Positions 36,112-45,841 of a stretch of 61,470 nt of DNA are shown in pieces. Within the stretch, counting starts at the first letter, position 1, and each line of letters opens with the position of its first letter. Under the pieces are notes generated by a model, which was given only the letters and a program-made list of their open reading frames with translations, ran no database searches and was not told the origin of the DNA. The stretch is from Bacteroidetes bacterium CG2_30_33_31 (lineage in GTDB: Bacteria > Bacteroidota > Bacteroidia > Bacteroidales > UBA1556). A program made the translations under genes and the position numbers. The stretch is taken from contig MNXP01000044.1 in assembly GCA_001872625.1 (NCBI GenBank), positions 1-61,470 of the forward strand, in the 5' to 3' direction.

Positions 36112-37605
36112 ATGCGAATTACAACACTTTTACTTTTTCTACTTTTTGTCAAGGGCTCTTCTGCCTCAATTATTTTCAATAACAATTGCCGCAAGGCCTA
36201 TGAAAAAATGATGAATTTGGAACTTATTGAGAGCAAAAATATTCTCGATATTGAAAGAAAAACTAATCCTCAGAATATACTTCCAAATTTTATAAACAAC
36301 TATTCGCACTTCCTAAAAATTCTTATAGAGGAAGATAAAACTCAATATGCCAATTTTATTGAAGAATCCGATATTTTATTGGATAAATTTTTAAGCGAGA
36401 AATCAAAATCGCCATATATATATTATTGTATTACTGATATTTATCTGAAAATGGCTTATATAAATACTTTAGATGAATCTTACTTCTCGGCAGCATTAAA
36501 ACTTAAAAAGGCACGGTCTTATATCATAGAAAATAACAAAGCCTATCCTAATTTTATTCCCAACAAAAAAGCCTTAGGTTTAATGAATATTGCGCTGGGC
36601 TCCATTCCCGAAAGTTATTCGTGGATGATGGAAATGATTGGACTCAGAGGTTCTGTAAATGAAGGCCTTAGATTACTTAAAGACCTAAGTATCGCAGCAT
36701 CAACATCTGCCGAATACAAATGGATTTTTACAGAAAGCCTGCTAAGCTACACTTTTTCTTACGTAAATACCTCCGTGAATAAAAATAAAGATGAGTTTTT
36801 GGAAAGCGCTTACTTATCCAAAAAAATCAATGCTACACTAATGACAAGCCAACTTTTGCTTTACTCAGGGGCATCATATTTAAAATATTATGGTGATAAT
36901 GAAGGTGTAATTAATTTGCTCTCACATTATAAAATAAAATCTACAACACAAAAAATGTACTTTCTCGATTATCTTTTGGGAGAAGCATTGCTTTATAAAA
37001 TAGATGTAAAGTCAATTTTTTGGCTCAAAAAATATCTAAAAGATTATAAAGGACAGAATTATCGAAAATCGACCTTGCAAAAAATAGCTTGGTTTTATTT
37101 GGTTACTGGCAATTTATATAATTATAAATATTATATGAGTCAGGTGAAAATTTCTGGCGCAGCCTTCTTTGAAAGCGACAAACAAGCGATGAAAAATGCG
37201 CAGGAGAATGATATTCCCAACCGATATTTGCTGAAATCGAGAATTTTATTTGATGGTGGTTATTATCGCGAGGCTGTGCGAGTTTTTGAAATTAACAAAC
37301 CTTCTTATACTCTGAAAACTCAGAAGGATTTCTTGGAATATAATTACCGCATGGGACGAATTTATGATGAATGGGGAAAAACTACCCTAGCGATACAATA
37401 TTATAAAAAGGCGCTGGATTCTGGTCGCGATTTGCCTTATTATTTTGCTGCGAATTCAGCGCTTCACTTGGCATATATTTACGAGAAAAACAATCAAAAA
37501 GCTGAGGCAAAAAATCTGTATAATTTAATATTCAATCTCAACTTCGATGAGTATAAAAATAGCATTACAAGAAACGCGAAGGCAGGTTTAAATAGGTTAG
37601 AATGA
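36112..37605 (+). CDS. Secreted tetratricopeptide-repeat-like protein
   Basis: This 497-residue protein has a signal peptide (MRITTLLLFLLFVKGSSA) followed by all-helical sequence. TPR-like pairs are recognisable near the end (YNYRMGRIYDEWGKTTLAIQ, ANSALHLAYIYEKNNQKAEA). The middle contains a conserved GLRGSVNEGLRLLKDL block that I associate with uncharacterised Bacteroidota TPR proteins. It is likely periplasmic, with a scaffold or binding role that cannot be named. ATG 36112 was chosen over TTG 36094 since it places the signal peptide at the N-terminus. The gene converges on the lpxD-like gene, 10 bp away. Confidence 0.8.
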   Translation: MRITTLLLFLLFVKGSSASIIFNNNCRKAYEKMMNLELIESKNILDIERKTNPQNILPNFINNYSHFLKILIEEDKTQYANFIEESDILLDKFLSEKSKSPYIYYCITDIYLKMAYINTLDESYFSAALKLKKARSYIIENNKAYPNFIPNKKALGLMNIALGSIPESYSWMMEMIGLRGSVNEGLRLLKDLSIAASTSAEYKWIFTESLLSYTFSYVNTSVNKNKDEFLESAYLSKKINATLMTSQLLLYSGASYLKYYGDNEGVINLLSHYKIKSTTQKMYFLDYLLGEALLYKIDVKSIFWLKKYLKDYKGQNYRKSTLQKIAWFYLVTGNLYNYKYYMSQVKISGAAFFESDKQAMKNAQENDIPNRYLLKSRILFDGGYYREAVRVFEINKPSYTLKTQKDFLEYNYRMGRIYDEWGKTTLAIQYYKKALDSGRDLPYYFAANSALHLAYIYEKNNQKAEAKNLYNLIFNLNFDEYKNSITRNAKAGLNRLE

Positions 37606-37615
37606 GATTATTAGC

Positions 37616-38551
37616 TTATAATTTGTTTTTCAGAAGCAATTCTGGGAGTTTTCTAACGACAGCCATTTCACGCCATTTTTTTGCAGCTCTCTCAGCAGGA
37701 ATTCCAAAATAAGTTCCACCTGCTTCAAGGTTTTTATCAACGGCAGTGGTGGCTAAAACTATGGCACCTTCGCCAATCACCAAATCTTTATTTATTGCTA
37801 CTCTTCCCCAAATAATAACATTATTCTCTATTCTTGTTACACCAGCAATTGCGGCATGAGAGCCAATAAGACAGTGCTTCCCAATGTAAGTGTCGTGGCC
37901 AATCTGACAATGGTTATCGAGTTTGGTATCTTCATCAATTGTTGTGTCGCCACTCACTCCTCTGTCGATAGAACAGAGCGCTCCAATTTCCACTTTGTCT
38001 TTAATCACAACTCTACCACAAGACTCAAATTTAACAAATCCTGTAGTCCTTTTTTGAAAATAAAAAGCATCGGCACCTAAAACAGAGCCAGAGTGAATAA
38101 TCACATCATCACCTATAATTGTGTGATCGTAAATGCTAACATTAGAATGAATTAAACAATTTTTACCTATTCTAACATTATTGCCAACAAAAGTAGAGGG
38201 TTGAATTATTGTGCCTTCACCAATTTCGGCTGTGGAGCTAATTATTGAGTTTGAAGCCTCGAAAGGACGAAATTTATTAACAAGAATCAAATAAGCTTTA
38301 AAAGGGTCATCAGAAATAATCAAAGATTTACCTTCAGGACAATCAACTTCCTTGTTGATTATTATAGTGTTTGCTTTTGAGTTAAGCGCTTTTGAATAAT
38401 ATTTTGGATGATCTACAAAGGTCAAATCTCCACTTTGAACCACATGAATTTCATTGATGCCATAAATTTCAAAATCAGGACTTCCAATAAATTTTTCGGC
38501 ATTTACCAATTCTGAAATATATGAAAGTTTGAGTGGATTTTGAAATCTCAT
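37616..38551 (-). CDS. lpxD: LpxD-like UDP-3-O-acylglucosamine N-acyltransferase
   Basis: LpxD adds the second acyl chain in lipid A synthesis. The 311-residue protein has the N-terminal uridine-binding-type domain (about 1-100) and a left-handed beta helix of hexapeptide repeats (IGEGTIIQPSTFVGNNVRIG). It contains DRGVSGDTTI and the catalytic-type histidine region DNHCQIGHD, then a helical end. Many Bacteroidota carry two lpxD-like genes, one of them next to efp. This copy is next to efp (5 bp) and not beside lpxA or fabZ, so it may be the second paralog with a somewhat different substrate. Confidence 0.88.
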   Translation of the reverse strand: MRFQNPLKLSYISELVNAEKFIGSPDFEIYGINEIHVVQSGDLTFVDHPKYYSKALNSKANTIIINKEVDCPEGKSLIISDDPFKAYLILVNKFRPFEASNSIISSTAEIGEGTIIQPSTFVGNNVRIGKNCLIHSNVSIYDHTIIGDDVIIHSGSVLGADAFYFQKRTTGFVKFESCGRVVIKDKVEIGALCSIDRGVSGDTTIDEDTKLDNHCQIGHDTYIGKHCLIGSHAAIAGVTRIENNVIIWGRVAINKDLVIGEGAIVLATTAVDKNLEAGGTYFGIPAERAAKKWREMAVVRKLPELLLKNKL

Positions 38552-38556
38552 GATGT

Positions 38557-39123
38557 TTACTTCTTTACTCTTTCTGAATAACTATTTGTGCGAGTGTCGA
38601 ATCTAATAAGCTCGCCTTCATTTATAAATAGTGGAACTTTCACAATTGCACCAGTTTCTACTGTGGCATCTTTGAAAGTATTTGTGGCGGTATTACCTTT
38701 TTCGCCGGGCTCGGTATATGTAATCAATAAATCAACGAATGGTGGCAGCTCGCAATACAATGCTGTTTCGGTTTCTGCATGAAATACAATTTCTACCATT
38801 TGACCTTCCTTTAAAAGATCTGGTGCATTTATCAAATCTTTTAAAATAAAAGTTTGCTCATAAGTATTGTTATTCATAAAATGATAATCATCGCCCTCGT
38901 TGTATAAATATTGGTATGGGCGTCTTTCAACTCTTTGCACATCAATCTTAACGCCGGCTGTAAATGTGTTGGGAATCACTTTACCAGTTTTAACGTTTCT
39001 CAATTTTGTACGCACAAAGGCTGGTCCTTTACCAGGTTTAACATGTTGAAAATCAATGATTGCATAGAGTTCGCCATTGAACATCATTACTAATCCATTG
39101 CGGAAATCTGAAGTAGTTGCCAT
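38557..39123 (-). CDS. efp: Elongation factor P
   Basis: EF-P relieves ribosome stalling at proline runs. The 188 residues span the three beta-barrel domains of the family. The tip loop reads VKPGKGPAF with K32 as the site that is lysylated or otherwise modified in many bacteria; the modification enzymes are not in the window. The C-terminal signature VETGAIVKVPLFINEGELIRFDT is present in outline. It has its own promoter (39150-39157) and is followed by the lpxD-like gene. Confidence 0.97.
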   Translation of the reverse strand: MATTSDFRNGLVMMFNGELYAIIDFQHVKPGKGPAFVRTKLRNVKTGKVIPNTFTAGVKIDVQRVERRPYQYLYNEGDDYHFMNNNTYEQTFILKDLINAPDLLKEGQMVEIVFHAETETALYCELPPFVDLLITYTEPGEKGNTATNTFKDATVETGAIVKVPLFINEGELIRFDTRTNSYSERVKK

Positions 39124-39149
39124 AAAAAATATTTAAATAAAATGAGCGG

Positions 39150-39157
39150 CAAATGTA
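39150..39157 (-). promoter_or_regulatory. Bacteroidota -7 promoter element (TACATTTG) for efp
   Basis: Minus-strand match followed by CCGCT; ends 26 bp before the efp start. Confidence 0.55.
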
Positions 39158-39240
39158 ATAAAAAACTCTAAAGTAGGAGAAGCTTAAATATTTGATTATA
39201 TTCAAATATTTAATTTTAGGAGTATCAAAATAAATAATTT

Positions 39241-39268
39241 AAAAAAAACCTCCATTTTATTGGAGGTT
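39241..39268 (-). terminator. Intrinsic terminator of the acyl-CoA carboxylase operon
   Basis: AACCTCCA/TGGAGGTT with a six-base loop. On the minus strand it is followed by T8, 15 bp after the last gene. Confidence 0.9.
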
Positions 39269-39283
39269 AATAGTTTCAAAGTT

Positions 39284-40822
39284 TTACAATGGAATATTTC
39301 CATGTTTCTTTGGAGGATTTGTTTCTCTTTTATTTTTAGTCATTTCAAGAGCATCTATAAGTTTTTTGCGTGTATCCTTTGGCAAAATTATTTCATCGAT
39401 ATATCCTAATTCAGCAGCTTTGTATGGGTTAGCAAAAGCATCCTCGTATTCTTCTATAGCTTTTTGGCGGGCTGCATCATTTTCAAGATTTCGGTATAAA
39501 ATATTTACTGCGCCTTGAGCCCCCATAACGGCGATTTCAGCAGAAGGGTAAGCCAAATTTACATCGGCGCCAATATGTTTGGAGTTCATCACATCATAAG
39601 CTCCGCCGTAGGCTTTTCTTGTTATCAAAGTTATTTTTGGTACTGTGGCTTCGCAAAAAGCATAGAGTAGTTTTGCACCATGTTTTATTATTCCACCAAA
39701 TTCTTGAACGGTTCCTGGTAAGAAGCCTGGCACATCAACAAGCGTAATTATGGGAATATTAAAGGCATCGCAGAAACGAACAAAGCGAGCGGCTTTTATC
39801 GAAGAATTTATATCCAAAACGCCAGCAAATGCTGCTGGTTGATTTGCTACAAAACCCACGCTTCTGCCTCCAAGGCGGCCATAGCCTATAACGATATTCT
39901 GCGCATAGTGCTCTTGAATTTCAAAGAAATAGTTGTTGTCGCATACTGAACTAATTATCTCTTTAATATCGTAAGGTTTATTTGGATCGCTTGGAATTAA
40001 TGACATCAATTTTTCATCAGTTCTGTCTGTTGGGTCGTTGGTAAATTTTATCGGGGTAGTTTCCATATTATTTGATGGCAAAAATGACATCAATTCTCTG
40101 ATAGTCATCAAACTCTGAGCATCGTCATCCGACATAAACTGGGCTACTCCACTTTTGGTATTATGTGTTATTGCGCCTCCAAGTTCTTTTTTTGTTACAT
40201 CTTCGTGAGTTACAGTTTTTACCACATCTGGTCCGGTAACAAACATATAACTTGTCTCTTTAACCATAAAAATAAAGTCGGTGAGTGCAGGTGAATATAC
40301 GGCACCACCAGCGCAAGGGCCAAGTATAGCTGAAATTTGAGGTACAACTCCAGAAGCTTTTGTGTTGAGCCAGAAAATATCGGCATAACCTGCTAAGCTC
40401 TCCACTCCTTCTTGAATTCTCGCTCCGCCGCTGTCGTTAAGACCAATAATTGGAGCTCCGTTTTTCATGGCTAATTTAGTAATTTTAATAATCTTGTCGG
40501 CATTAGAACGGCTTAAAGCGCCACCAAAAACTGTAAAATCTTGTGCAAAAATATACACAGGTCTTCCATCAATTTTGCCATAGCCTGAAACTACTCCATC
40601 GCCAAGAATTTTATTTTTTTCCATTCCGAAGTTAGTGGAATGATGAACAACAAATTTATCCATTTCAACAAATGAGCCTTGGTCGAGCAAAATATTAATA
40701 CGTTCGCGTGCGGTCAATCTACCAGCATTATGTTGTTTTTCAATTCTTTCGGCACCGCCGCCAAGCTCAGATTTAGAGTTTAAATCTACAAACTTCTTGT
40801 ATTTTTCTTCGTTAGTTGTCAT
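39284..40822 (-). CDS. Acyl-CoA carboxylase, carboxyltransferase (beta) subunit
   Basis: This 512-residue subunit transfers carboxyl from biotin to an acyl-CoA, probably propionyl-CoA, giving methylmalonyl-CoA. It has the double crotonase-like fold of PccB proteins. The N half carries [18 protein letters not shown] and the oxyanion segment [13 protein letters not shown]. The C half carries [12 protein letters not shown] and [13 protein letters not shown]. The methylmalonyl-CoA decarboxylase alpha subunit is a close relative, but the operon contains a biotin carboxylase, so carboxylation is favoured. It is last in the three-gene operon. Confidence 0.93.
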   Translation of the reverse strand: MTTNEEKYKKFVDLNSKSELGGGAERIEKQHNAGRLTARERINILLDQGSFVEMDKFVVHHSTNFGMEKNKILGDGVVSGYGKIDGRPVYIFAQDFTVFGGALSRSNADKIIKITKLAMKNGAPIIGLNDSGGARIQEGVESLAGYADIFWLNTKASGVVPQISAILGPCAGGAVYSPALTDFIFMVKETSYMFVTGPDVVKTVTHEDVTKKELGGAITHNTKSGVAQFMSDDDAQSLMTIRELMSFLPSNNMETTPIKFTNDPTDRTDEKLMSLIPSDPNKPYDIKEIISSVCDNNYFFEIQEHYAQNIVIGYGRLGGRSVGFVANQPAAFAGVLDINSSIKAARFVRFCDAFNIPIITLVDVPGFLPGTVQEFGGIIKHGAKLLYAFCEATVPKITLITRKAYGGAYDVMNSKHIGADVNLAYPSAEIAVMGAQGAVNILYRNLENDAARQKAIEEYEDAFANPYKAAELGYIDEIILPKDTRKKLIDALEMTKNKRETNPPKKHGNIPL

Positions 40823-40839
40823 AACTGATTCTTTTAAAA

Positions 40840-41349
40840 TTATTCAACAATTACCAATGGCTGATGGCCTTCAATGGTATCACCTTCAGAAACTAAAATA
40901 TCTTGTACTGTGCTGTCTTGTTTTACTTTATATTCACTTTCCATTTTCATTGCCGAAACAACAATAACTGTATCGCCAGCTTTTAGGACATCACCTTTTT
41001 TTACCATAATCTTCACAATTTTTCCAGGCATTGGCGATGAAATAACATTTTCGTCGTCTCCAGTTGTTCCTTGCCCACGGCTCATAAGGTATTTTGCTTC
41101 AGCGTCAATAATATCTACAGGAAAAACTTTATTCCAGGCAACAACCTCAAAATTTTTATTTGAACTTCCAGAGATGATGTCGATAAGATAGGATTTATTG
41201 TCGTTTAAAATGGAAAAAACTCCATCTTTTACTTCCTTAGAATCCACCTCATAAATTTGGTCATCCACCTTTATTTTGAAAGTTTTGCCAGTGTTTTCAA
41301 TCATTTCTACAGTGGCAATTCGCTCATTAATTTTGATATCTAATTTCAT
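40840..41349 (-). CDS. Biotin carboxyl carrier subunit of acyl-CoA carboxylase
   Basis: The 169-residue protein carries the biotin that shuttles carboxyl between the two enzyme subunits. The C-terminal biotinyl domain (about 102-169) shows [11 protein letters not shown] and the modification motif A-M-K135-M. The N-terminal 90 residues form a small beta-rich attachment domain that is typical of acyl-CoA carboxylase BCCP proteins, not of fatty-acid AccB. It lies between the biotin carboxylase and carboxyltransferase genes with gaps of 15-17 bp. Confidence 0.93.
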   Translation of the reverse strand: MKLDIKINERIATVEMIENTGKTFKIKVDDQIYEVDSKEVKDGVFSILNDNKSYLIDIISGSSNKNFEVVAWNKVFPVDIIDAEAKYLMSRGQGTTGDDENVISSPMPGKIVKIMVKKGDVLKAGDTVIVVSAMKMESEYKVKQDSTVQDILVSEGDTIEGHQPLVIVE

Positions 41350-41364
41350 CGCAATATTTTTTAT

Positions 41365-42873
41365 TTACAATCTATTAACGCCAATTTGTTTAGCATAATT
41401 ATTCCAATTACTTTGAGTGCATTCTTCTTTGTGTTGATTATCATTGTTGCCAGTTTGTTTTCTGAAATACAAAAATGAAGCAATCATCACTAAATCTTCC
41501 AATTCCTTATAATTTTCAGCATCGGCAAGCAAAAAATCTGCATTTTTTTCAATAAAGCCAGTGTTGTAATTGCCAGAAGCGAAATCTTCCGACTCCATAA
41601 TTCTATGCAGATATCTTATATTGGTTCTCACACCTGAGAGTTTATAGTTGAACAATGCTCTTTTCATTCTGTCAATAGCTTCTTGGCGAGTGGAGCCCCA
41701 AGATATTAACTTTGAAATCATTGGGTCGTAATAAATTGGAATTTCGTAGCCAGCATAAATGTATCCATCGTGGCGAATTCCAGGGCCTAAAGGTTCGGTA
41801 ATATGTTTAATGATTCCAGGGCTTGGCATAAAATTATTGAAAGGGTCTTCAGCGTAAATTCTTGTTTCAATAGAGTGACCTCTTTGTAATAAATCTTGTT
41901 GATTCCATGGCAAATAGCCTCCGTCGGCGACAATTATTTGAGCTTTTACTAAGTCAACACCCACAACAATTTCTGTAATAGGATGTTCTACTTGAAGACG
42001 AGTATTCATCTCCAAGAAATAATAATTCAATTCATCATCCACCAAAAATTCTATTGTTCCTGCGCCGACGTAATTCACAGCTTTTGCTGCCGTAACAGCC
42101 ATAGTGCCCATTTTTTCTCTCAATTCTGGAGTCATCAATGGTGATGGTGATTCTTCCACAACTTTCTGATGACGCCTTTGAACAGAACATTCTCTTTCAA
42201 ATAAATGGACTACATTTCCATGGCTATCGCCAACAATTTGAAATTCAATATGGTGTGGATTTTCTACTAATTTTTCTACGTAAACAGCATCATCACCAAA
42301 AGCAGCTAAGGCTTCCGATTTTGCAGCACGTACTCCCGAGATAATATCTTTCTCATGTCTTACCAGTCGCATTCCTTTGCCACCGCCGCCAGCCGAAGCC
42401 TTAATCATCACTGGCAAGCCAACCATTTTAACTATTCTCAAAGCATCTTCATCGCTTTTTATATCTTCCTTAGTGCCTGGTACAACCAAAACTCCCGAAT
42501 CAATCATTTTTTTTCTGGCAGAAATTTTATCACCCATCACCGAAATTACTTCCGATGTGGGACCAATAAAGATAATTCCTTCAGCTTTGCAACGGTCTGA
42601 AAATGCTGCATTTTCTGATAGAAAACCGTAGCCAGGATGAATGGCATCAGCTCCAGATTTCTTGGCAGCTTCAATAATATTATCTACTTTTAGATAGCTT
42701 TCGTTTGAAGGTGAGGGGCCAATAAAGTAAGCTTCATCAGCGTAATAAACGTGCTTCGACTTTCTATCAGCCTCTGAAAAAACAGCTACACTTTTTATTC
42801 CCATCTCTCGACAGCTGCGCATTATTCTTAATGCAATTTCCCCCCTATTGGCAATAAGTATTTTATTGATCAT
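41365..42873 (-). CDS. Biotin carboxylase subunit of acyl-CoA carboxylase
   Basis: This 502-residue ATP-grasp enzyme carboxylates biotin on the carrier subunit using bicarbonate. It has the N-terminal domain (ILIANRGEIALRIMRSC), the glycine-rich ATP lid (KASAGGGGKGMRLV), the HIEFQIVGD and RRHQKVVEESPSP segments, and the catalytic-loop EMNTRLQVEHP. The C-terminus is extended by about 50 residues beyond AccC with no biotinyl domain, consistent with a separate carrier gene. First gene of the operon, with a TATTTTTG promoter at 42959-42966 and a leader of about 80 bp. Confidence 0.95.
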   Translation of the reverse strand: MINKILIANRGEIALRIMRSCREMGIKSVAVFSEADRKSKHVYYADEAYFIGPSPSNESYLKVDNIIEAAKKSGADAIHPGYGFLSENAAFSDRCKAEGIIFIGPTSEVISVMGDKISARKKMIDSGVLVVPGTKEDIKSDEDALRIVKMVGLPVMIKASAGGGGKGMRLVRHEKDIISGVRAAKSEALAAFGDDAVYVEKLVENPHHIEFQIVGDSHGNVVHLFERECSVQRRHQKVVEESPSPLMTPELREKMGTMAVTAAKAVNYVGAGTIEFLVDDELNYYFLEMNTRLQVEHPITEIVVGVDLVKAQIIVADGGYLPWNQQDLLQRGHSIETRIYAEDPFNNFMPSPGIIKHITEPLGPGIRHDGYIYAGYEIPIYYDPMISKLISWGSTRQEAIDRMKRALFNYKLSGVRTNIRYLHRIMESEDFASGNYNTGFIEKNADFLLADAENYKELEDLVMIASFLYFRKQTGNNDNQHKEECTQSNWNNYAKQIGVNRL

Positions 42874-43225
42874 CTATAAATAATTTAAATTAATCTATTT
42901 AGAGCTTATTATCGAATATTAAAAATCTTGTTAATGTTAGTTCGTCAGAAATAATGCGCAAAAATACACTCTTTTTAATATATAAAACCTTTGCTTTATT
43001 AACCATTTTTTATCATTCAATATTTATTATTATTTAGTGATGTTTATTTTATTCAAAATCAAATAAATAGACATTCGTTTTTATAAATAATTTTTGAAAA
43101 TATATCTTGTAGAATAGCTCTATTTTTCAACAATTTTTAATAATTTGGCGGCCTGAAACTTTAACATAAAGAGAGAAATTTAGTTTAATTTCTTCTTTAA
43201 AACTATTAAACATAAACGAATAATT
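42874..43225. other. Gene-free divergent region upstream of carboxylase operon and ammonia-lyase
   Basis: About 350 bp of AT-rich sequence. Apart from the operon promoter, a near-match TAATTTGGCGGCC lies at 43142-43154. I see no gene or strong hairpin. Confidence 0.6.
42959..42966 (-). promoter_or_regulatory. Bacteroidota -7 promoter element (TATTTTTG) for the carboxylase operon
   Basis: Minus-strand TAnnTTTG, 85 bp before the first start codon. Confidence 0.4.
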
Positions 43226-44746
43226 ATGACATATTTAATCAAAGGTTCGGGTCTCACTATTGAAGATGTAGTGAATGTAGCCCGAAATAATGAAAAAGTG
43301 GAACTTGCCCCAGAATCTCTTAAAAAAATTATTGTTTGCCGCGAAATGTTAGAAAGAAAAATCAAGGCACATGAAATAATGTATGGAGTAAATACTGGCA
43401 TTGGTGAGTTTTCGGAAGTTGTTTTAAACAACGACCAAGTTAAGGATTTTCAAAAATATTTGGTTTATAATCATGCTGCAGGAATTGGCGACCCAATGCC
43501 TTTGGAATATGTAAGAGGAGCCATGCTTGGTAGAATAAATGTGCACGCTCATGGTAATTCTGGAATAAGACCAGAGATTACTCTCACTCTTGTTGAAATG
43601 TTGAATAAGGGAGTTACACCTTATGTTTGTCAAAAAGGTTCGGTTGGTGCTTCTGGTGATTTGGCTCCTATGTCGCAGATTGCTCTTTTGCTTATGGGTG
43701 AAGGCAAAGCCTATTACAAAGGTGAACTTTTAGCAGGAAAGGAAGCGATGAATAGAGCGGGCATCGAAATTCCTGGGCTTCAAGCACGCGATGGCTTGGG
43801 AACAATTAATGGTTCGAATGTGCTTACTGCAATGAGTGCTATATGGCTTTTTGATGCAAATAATTTTATGAAACAAGCGGAAATTGCTGCAGCCATGAGC
43901 CTTGAAGCACTGAAAGCTAATATGAGCCCATATACATCTAAACTTCATGAAGTTAGAGGATTTAAAGGCGCTATCAGATCAGCAAACGCCATTAACAAAT
44001 TGGTTAGCGGTGGAGATTTAAAAGAAGAAAGAATAGCACACAAAGTGCAAGATGCATATTCCATGCGTTCAACTCCTCAGGTTATTGGAACTGCTTTAGA
44101 TGCCTTAGAATATGCAAAATCTCAAGTGGAAATTGAACTTAATGGCGTTGGCGATAATCCAATATTTTTCCCTGATGAAAATATTCAACTTTCTGGAGCA
44201 AATTTTCAAGGAACACCTGTTGCTGTACCTATGGAAATGGCTGGTATGTGCGTAACAATGGTTTGCGTGATGTCCGAACGTAGGATGAACCGTTTGAATA
44301 ATCCTGCTCTAAGTGTTGGCTTGCCTCCTTTCCTTACAAAGGGTGCTGGTATGTTCTCAGGTCTTATGCTAAGCCAATATACTGCTGATATGCAAATAGT
44401 TGAACAAAAAATATTATCTGCTCCTGCCGTTATTCAATCTATTCCTGCAGCTGCAGATCAAGAGGACTTTGTTTCTATGGGTATGAATACAGCTATTAAA
44501 AATTTCCAAATTCTTGATAATGCTTATGGAATCTTAGGTATTGAGATGATGGCAGCAGCACAAGCTTTAGATTTTCGTGAATATACTTTCGGTGCTGGCG
44601 TAACTAAAGCACATGAGGTAGTGAGACGACATGTTGATTTCTTGGAAATTGATAGACCTTTATATAATGACCATAACTCTATGAAAGCTTTGATAAAATC
44701 TTGTGAAGTACTTATTGAAGTAGAAAAAATTGTTGGGGATTTATAG
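43226..44746 (+). CDS. MIO-type aromatic amino acid ammonia-lyase, HutH-like but atypical
   Basis: The 506-residue protein belongs to the histidine/phenylalanine/tyrosine ammonia-lyase and aminomutase family. The self-cyclising A142-S143-G144 that makes the MIO cofactor lies in GSVGASGDLAP, and the catalytic Y53 (YGVNTG) is present. Compared with the well-studied Pseudomonas putida histidine lyase, several substrate-contact positions differ. The selectivity pair is N82-H83 instead of S-H, NGSN replaces NGTQ, RSTPQV replaces RCQPQV, and QEDF replaces QEDH. No hutU, hutI or other histidine-degradation gene is near. The substrate is therefore uncertain; a lyase or an aminomutase for an aromatic amino acid are both possible. 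Confidence 0.85.
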   Translation: MTYLIKGSGLTIEDVVNVARNNEKVELAPESLKKIIVCREMLERKIKAHEIMYGVNTGIGEFSEVVLNNDQVKDFQKYLVYNHAAGIGDPMPLEYVRGAMLGRINVHAHGNSGIRPEITLTLVEMLNKGVTPYVCQKGSVGASGDLAPMSQIALLLMGEGKAYYKGELLAGKEAMNRAGIEIPGLQARDGLGTINGSNVLTAMSAIWLFDANNFMKQAEIAAAMSLEALKANMSPYTSKLHEVRGFKGAIRSANAINKLVSGGDLKEERIAHKVQDAYSMRSTPQVIGTALDALEYAKSQVEIELNGVGDNPIFFPDENIQLSGANFQGTPVAVPMEMAGMCVTMVCVMSERRMNRLNNPALSVGLPPFLTKGAGMFSGLMLSQYTADMQIVEQKILSAPAVIQSIPAAADQEDFVSMGMNTAIKNFQILDNAYGILGIEMMAAAQALDFREYTFGAGVTKAHEVVRRHVDFLEIDRPLYNDHNSMKALIKSCEVLIEVEKIVGDL

Positions 44747-44839
44747 ATTTACAAAAAAAACACAACTATATGCAAAAAAAACATGATTTGTAACATATTT
44801 ATTAGGTATTTTACCTATTGACAATTTTGTTTTAAAAGT

Positions 44840-44847
44840 TAATTTTG
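44840..44847 (+). promoter_or_regulatory. Bacteroidota promoter (TTG ... TAATTTTG) for the HEAT-repeat gene
   Basis: TAATTTTG ends 17 bp before the ATG. A TTG at 44818-44820 lies 19 bp upstream of it, close to the expected -33 spacing. Confidence 0.5.
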
Positions 44848-44864
44848 CATCAAACAAATTAATT

Positions 44865-45194
44865 ATGCGTTTAATAACAATATCAAAAATAGATCGCTGG
44901 AGTAAGAGTAATAATCTCGAGAAACTTGTTGAATCATTGAAAGATGAACGAGATGAAATAAGAAAAGCAGCAGCTTTAAGTTTAGGACATATTGGCGATA
45001 GTTCAGTATTGGATGTTCTTATTTATGCTTTAGATAATGATCCTAATGCCTTTGTAAAAAAGGATATTGAAAAGGCAATTAATTCCATCAAAACTAAATA
45101 TCCTATTCTAATTGGAAAAAATATTTTTAATGAAAATATTGAAAGCCTTAACATTCAAACTGCATATAGTGTGAATGTAAAGTATGGTTCTTAA
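44865..45194 (+). CDS. Small HEAT-repeat protein
   Basis: This 109-residue protein contains one clear HEAT/PBS-lyase-type repeat pair (ERDEIRKAAALSLGHIGDSS, then VLDVLIYALDNDPNAFVKKD), the helix pattern used for protein binding. The N- and C-terminal parts are not recognisable. No signal peptide is present, so it is probably cytoplasmic. It has its own promoter and converges on the lipoprotein gene. The partner is unknown. Confidence 0.75.
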   Translation: MRLITISKIDRWSKSNNLEKLVESLKDERDEIRKAAALSLGHIGDSSVLDVLIYALDNDPNAFVKKDIEKAINSIKTKYPILIGKNIFNENIESLNIQTAYSVNVKYGS

Positions 45195-45233
45195 ATAAAA
45201 GGTTTTACTTTAATAAAAAAAGTTTGGAGATTT

Positions 45234-45740
45234 CTAATTTCTTACACCATTGTATTTTATGGAGTAATTATTCAAATTATCTTTCATGGTAAAATCATAG
45301 TTAAAAGAATGATTTTTCATATTAAAACTTCCAAAATGAACGTCAGATGAAATATGATTAGCGGCCATGTGGTTATCCCAAGCAGTGCTGCCAGATTTAT
45401 TCATCATATTACTTGAATTACATGCATGACCATATTGATTTTGAAAAGCATTACCATTCATGCAAACCATAGTGTAATCGCCATTATCATAGACATTTAG
45501 CATATATGTTGTGTCGAAACCGCCACCAAAGCAATGAATTTGAATTAGCTCATCGCCAGCTTTGGTGATCTCTGCATAAACAGAGTCCGTAGTAATATTT
45601 GTAAGATTGTTGAACAAACTTCCTTGATAGGTTCCAACAATTTCTGCAAAATTCACATTGTTTACTGAATTATTCTTTTTGTTGCATGAAGAAAAAGAAA
45701 GGAGAATAAATGCTCCCAATAACAATTTGAATGTTTTCAT
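45234..45740 (-). CDS. Met/His-rich lipoprotein at the end of the metal efflux operon
   Basis: This 168-residue protein has a lipoprotein signal with cysteine in SFSSC near residue 19. I do not recognise the mature domain. Its second half is rich in potential metal ligands: VCMNGNAFQ, YGHACNSSNMM, DNHMAANHISSDVHFG and MKNH. Position supports a metal link, since it follows the HMA protein gene by 101 bp at the downstream end of the CusA-type operon. A periplasmic copper- or silver-binding role is an inference. Confidence 0.7.
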   Translation of the reverse strand: MKTFKLLLGAFILLSFSSCNKKNNSVNNVNFAEIVGTYQGSLFNNLTNITTDSVYAEITKAGDELIQIHCFGGGFDTTYMLNVYDNGDYTMVCMNGNAFQNQYGHACNSSNMMNKSGSTAWDNHMAANHISSDVHFGSFNMKNHSFNYDFTMKDNLNNYSIKYNGVRN

Positions 45741-45841
45741 AAAATTTGATTTTGATTTGTTTATTGCGAAAAGACTTAAATTATCTGTAAGAGTTGCCTT
45801 TATAAATAAACGATTAAATAATAATGATTACTATTTTTCAT

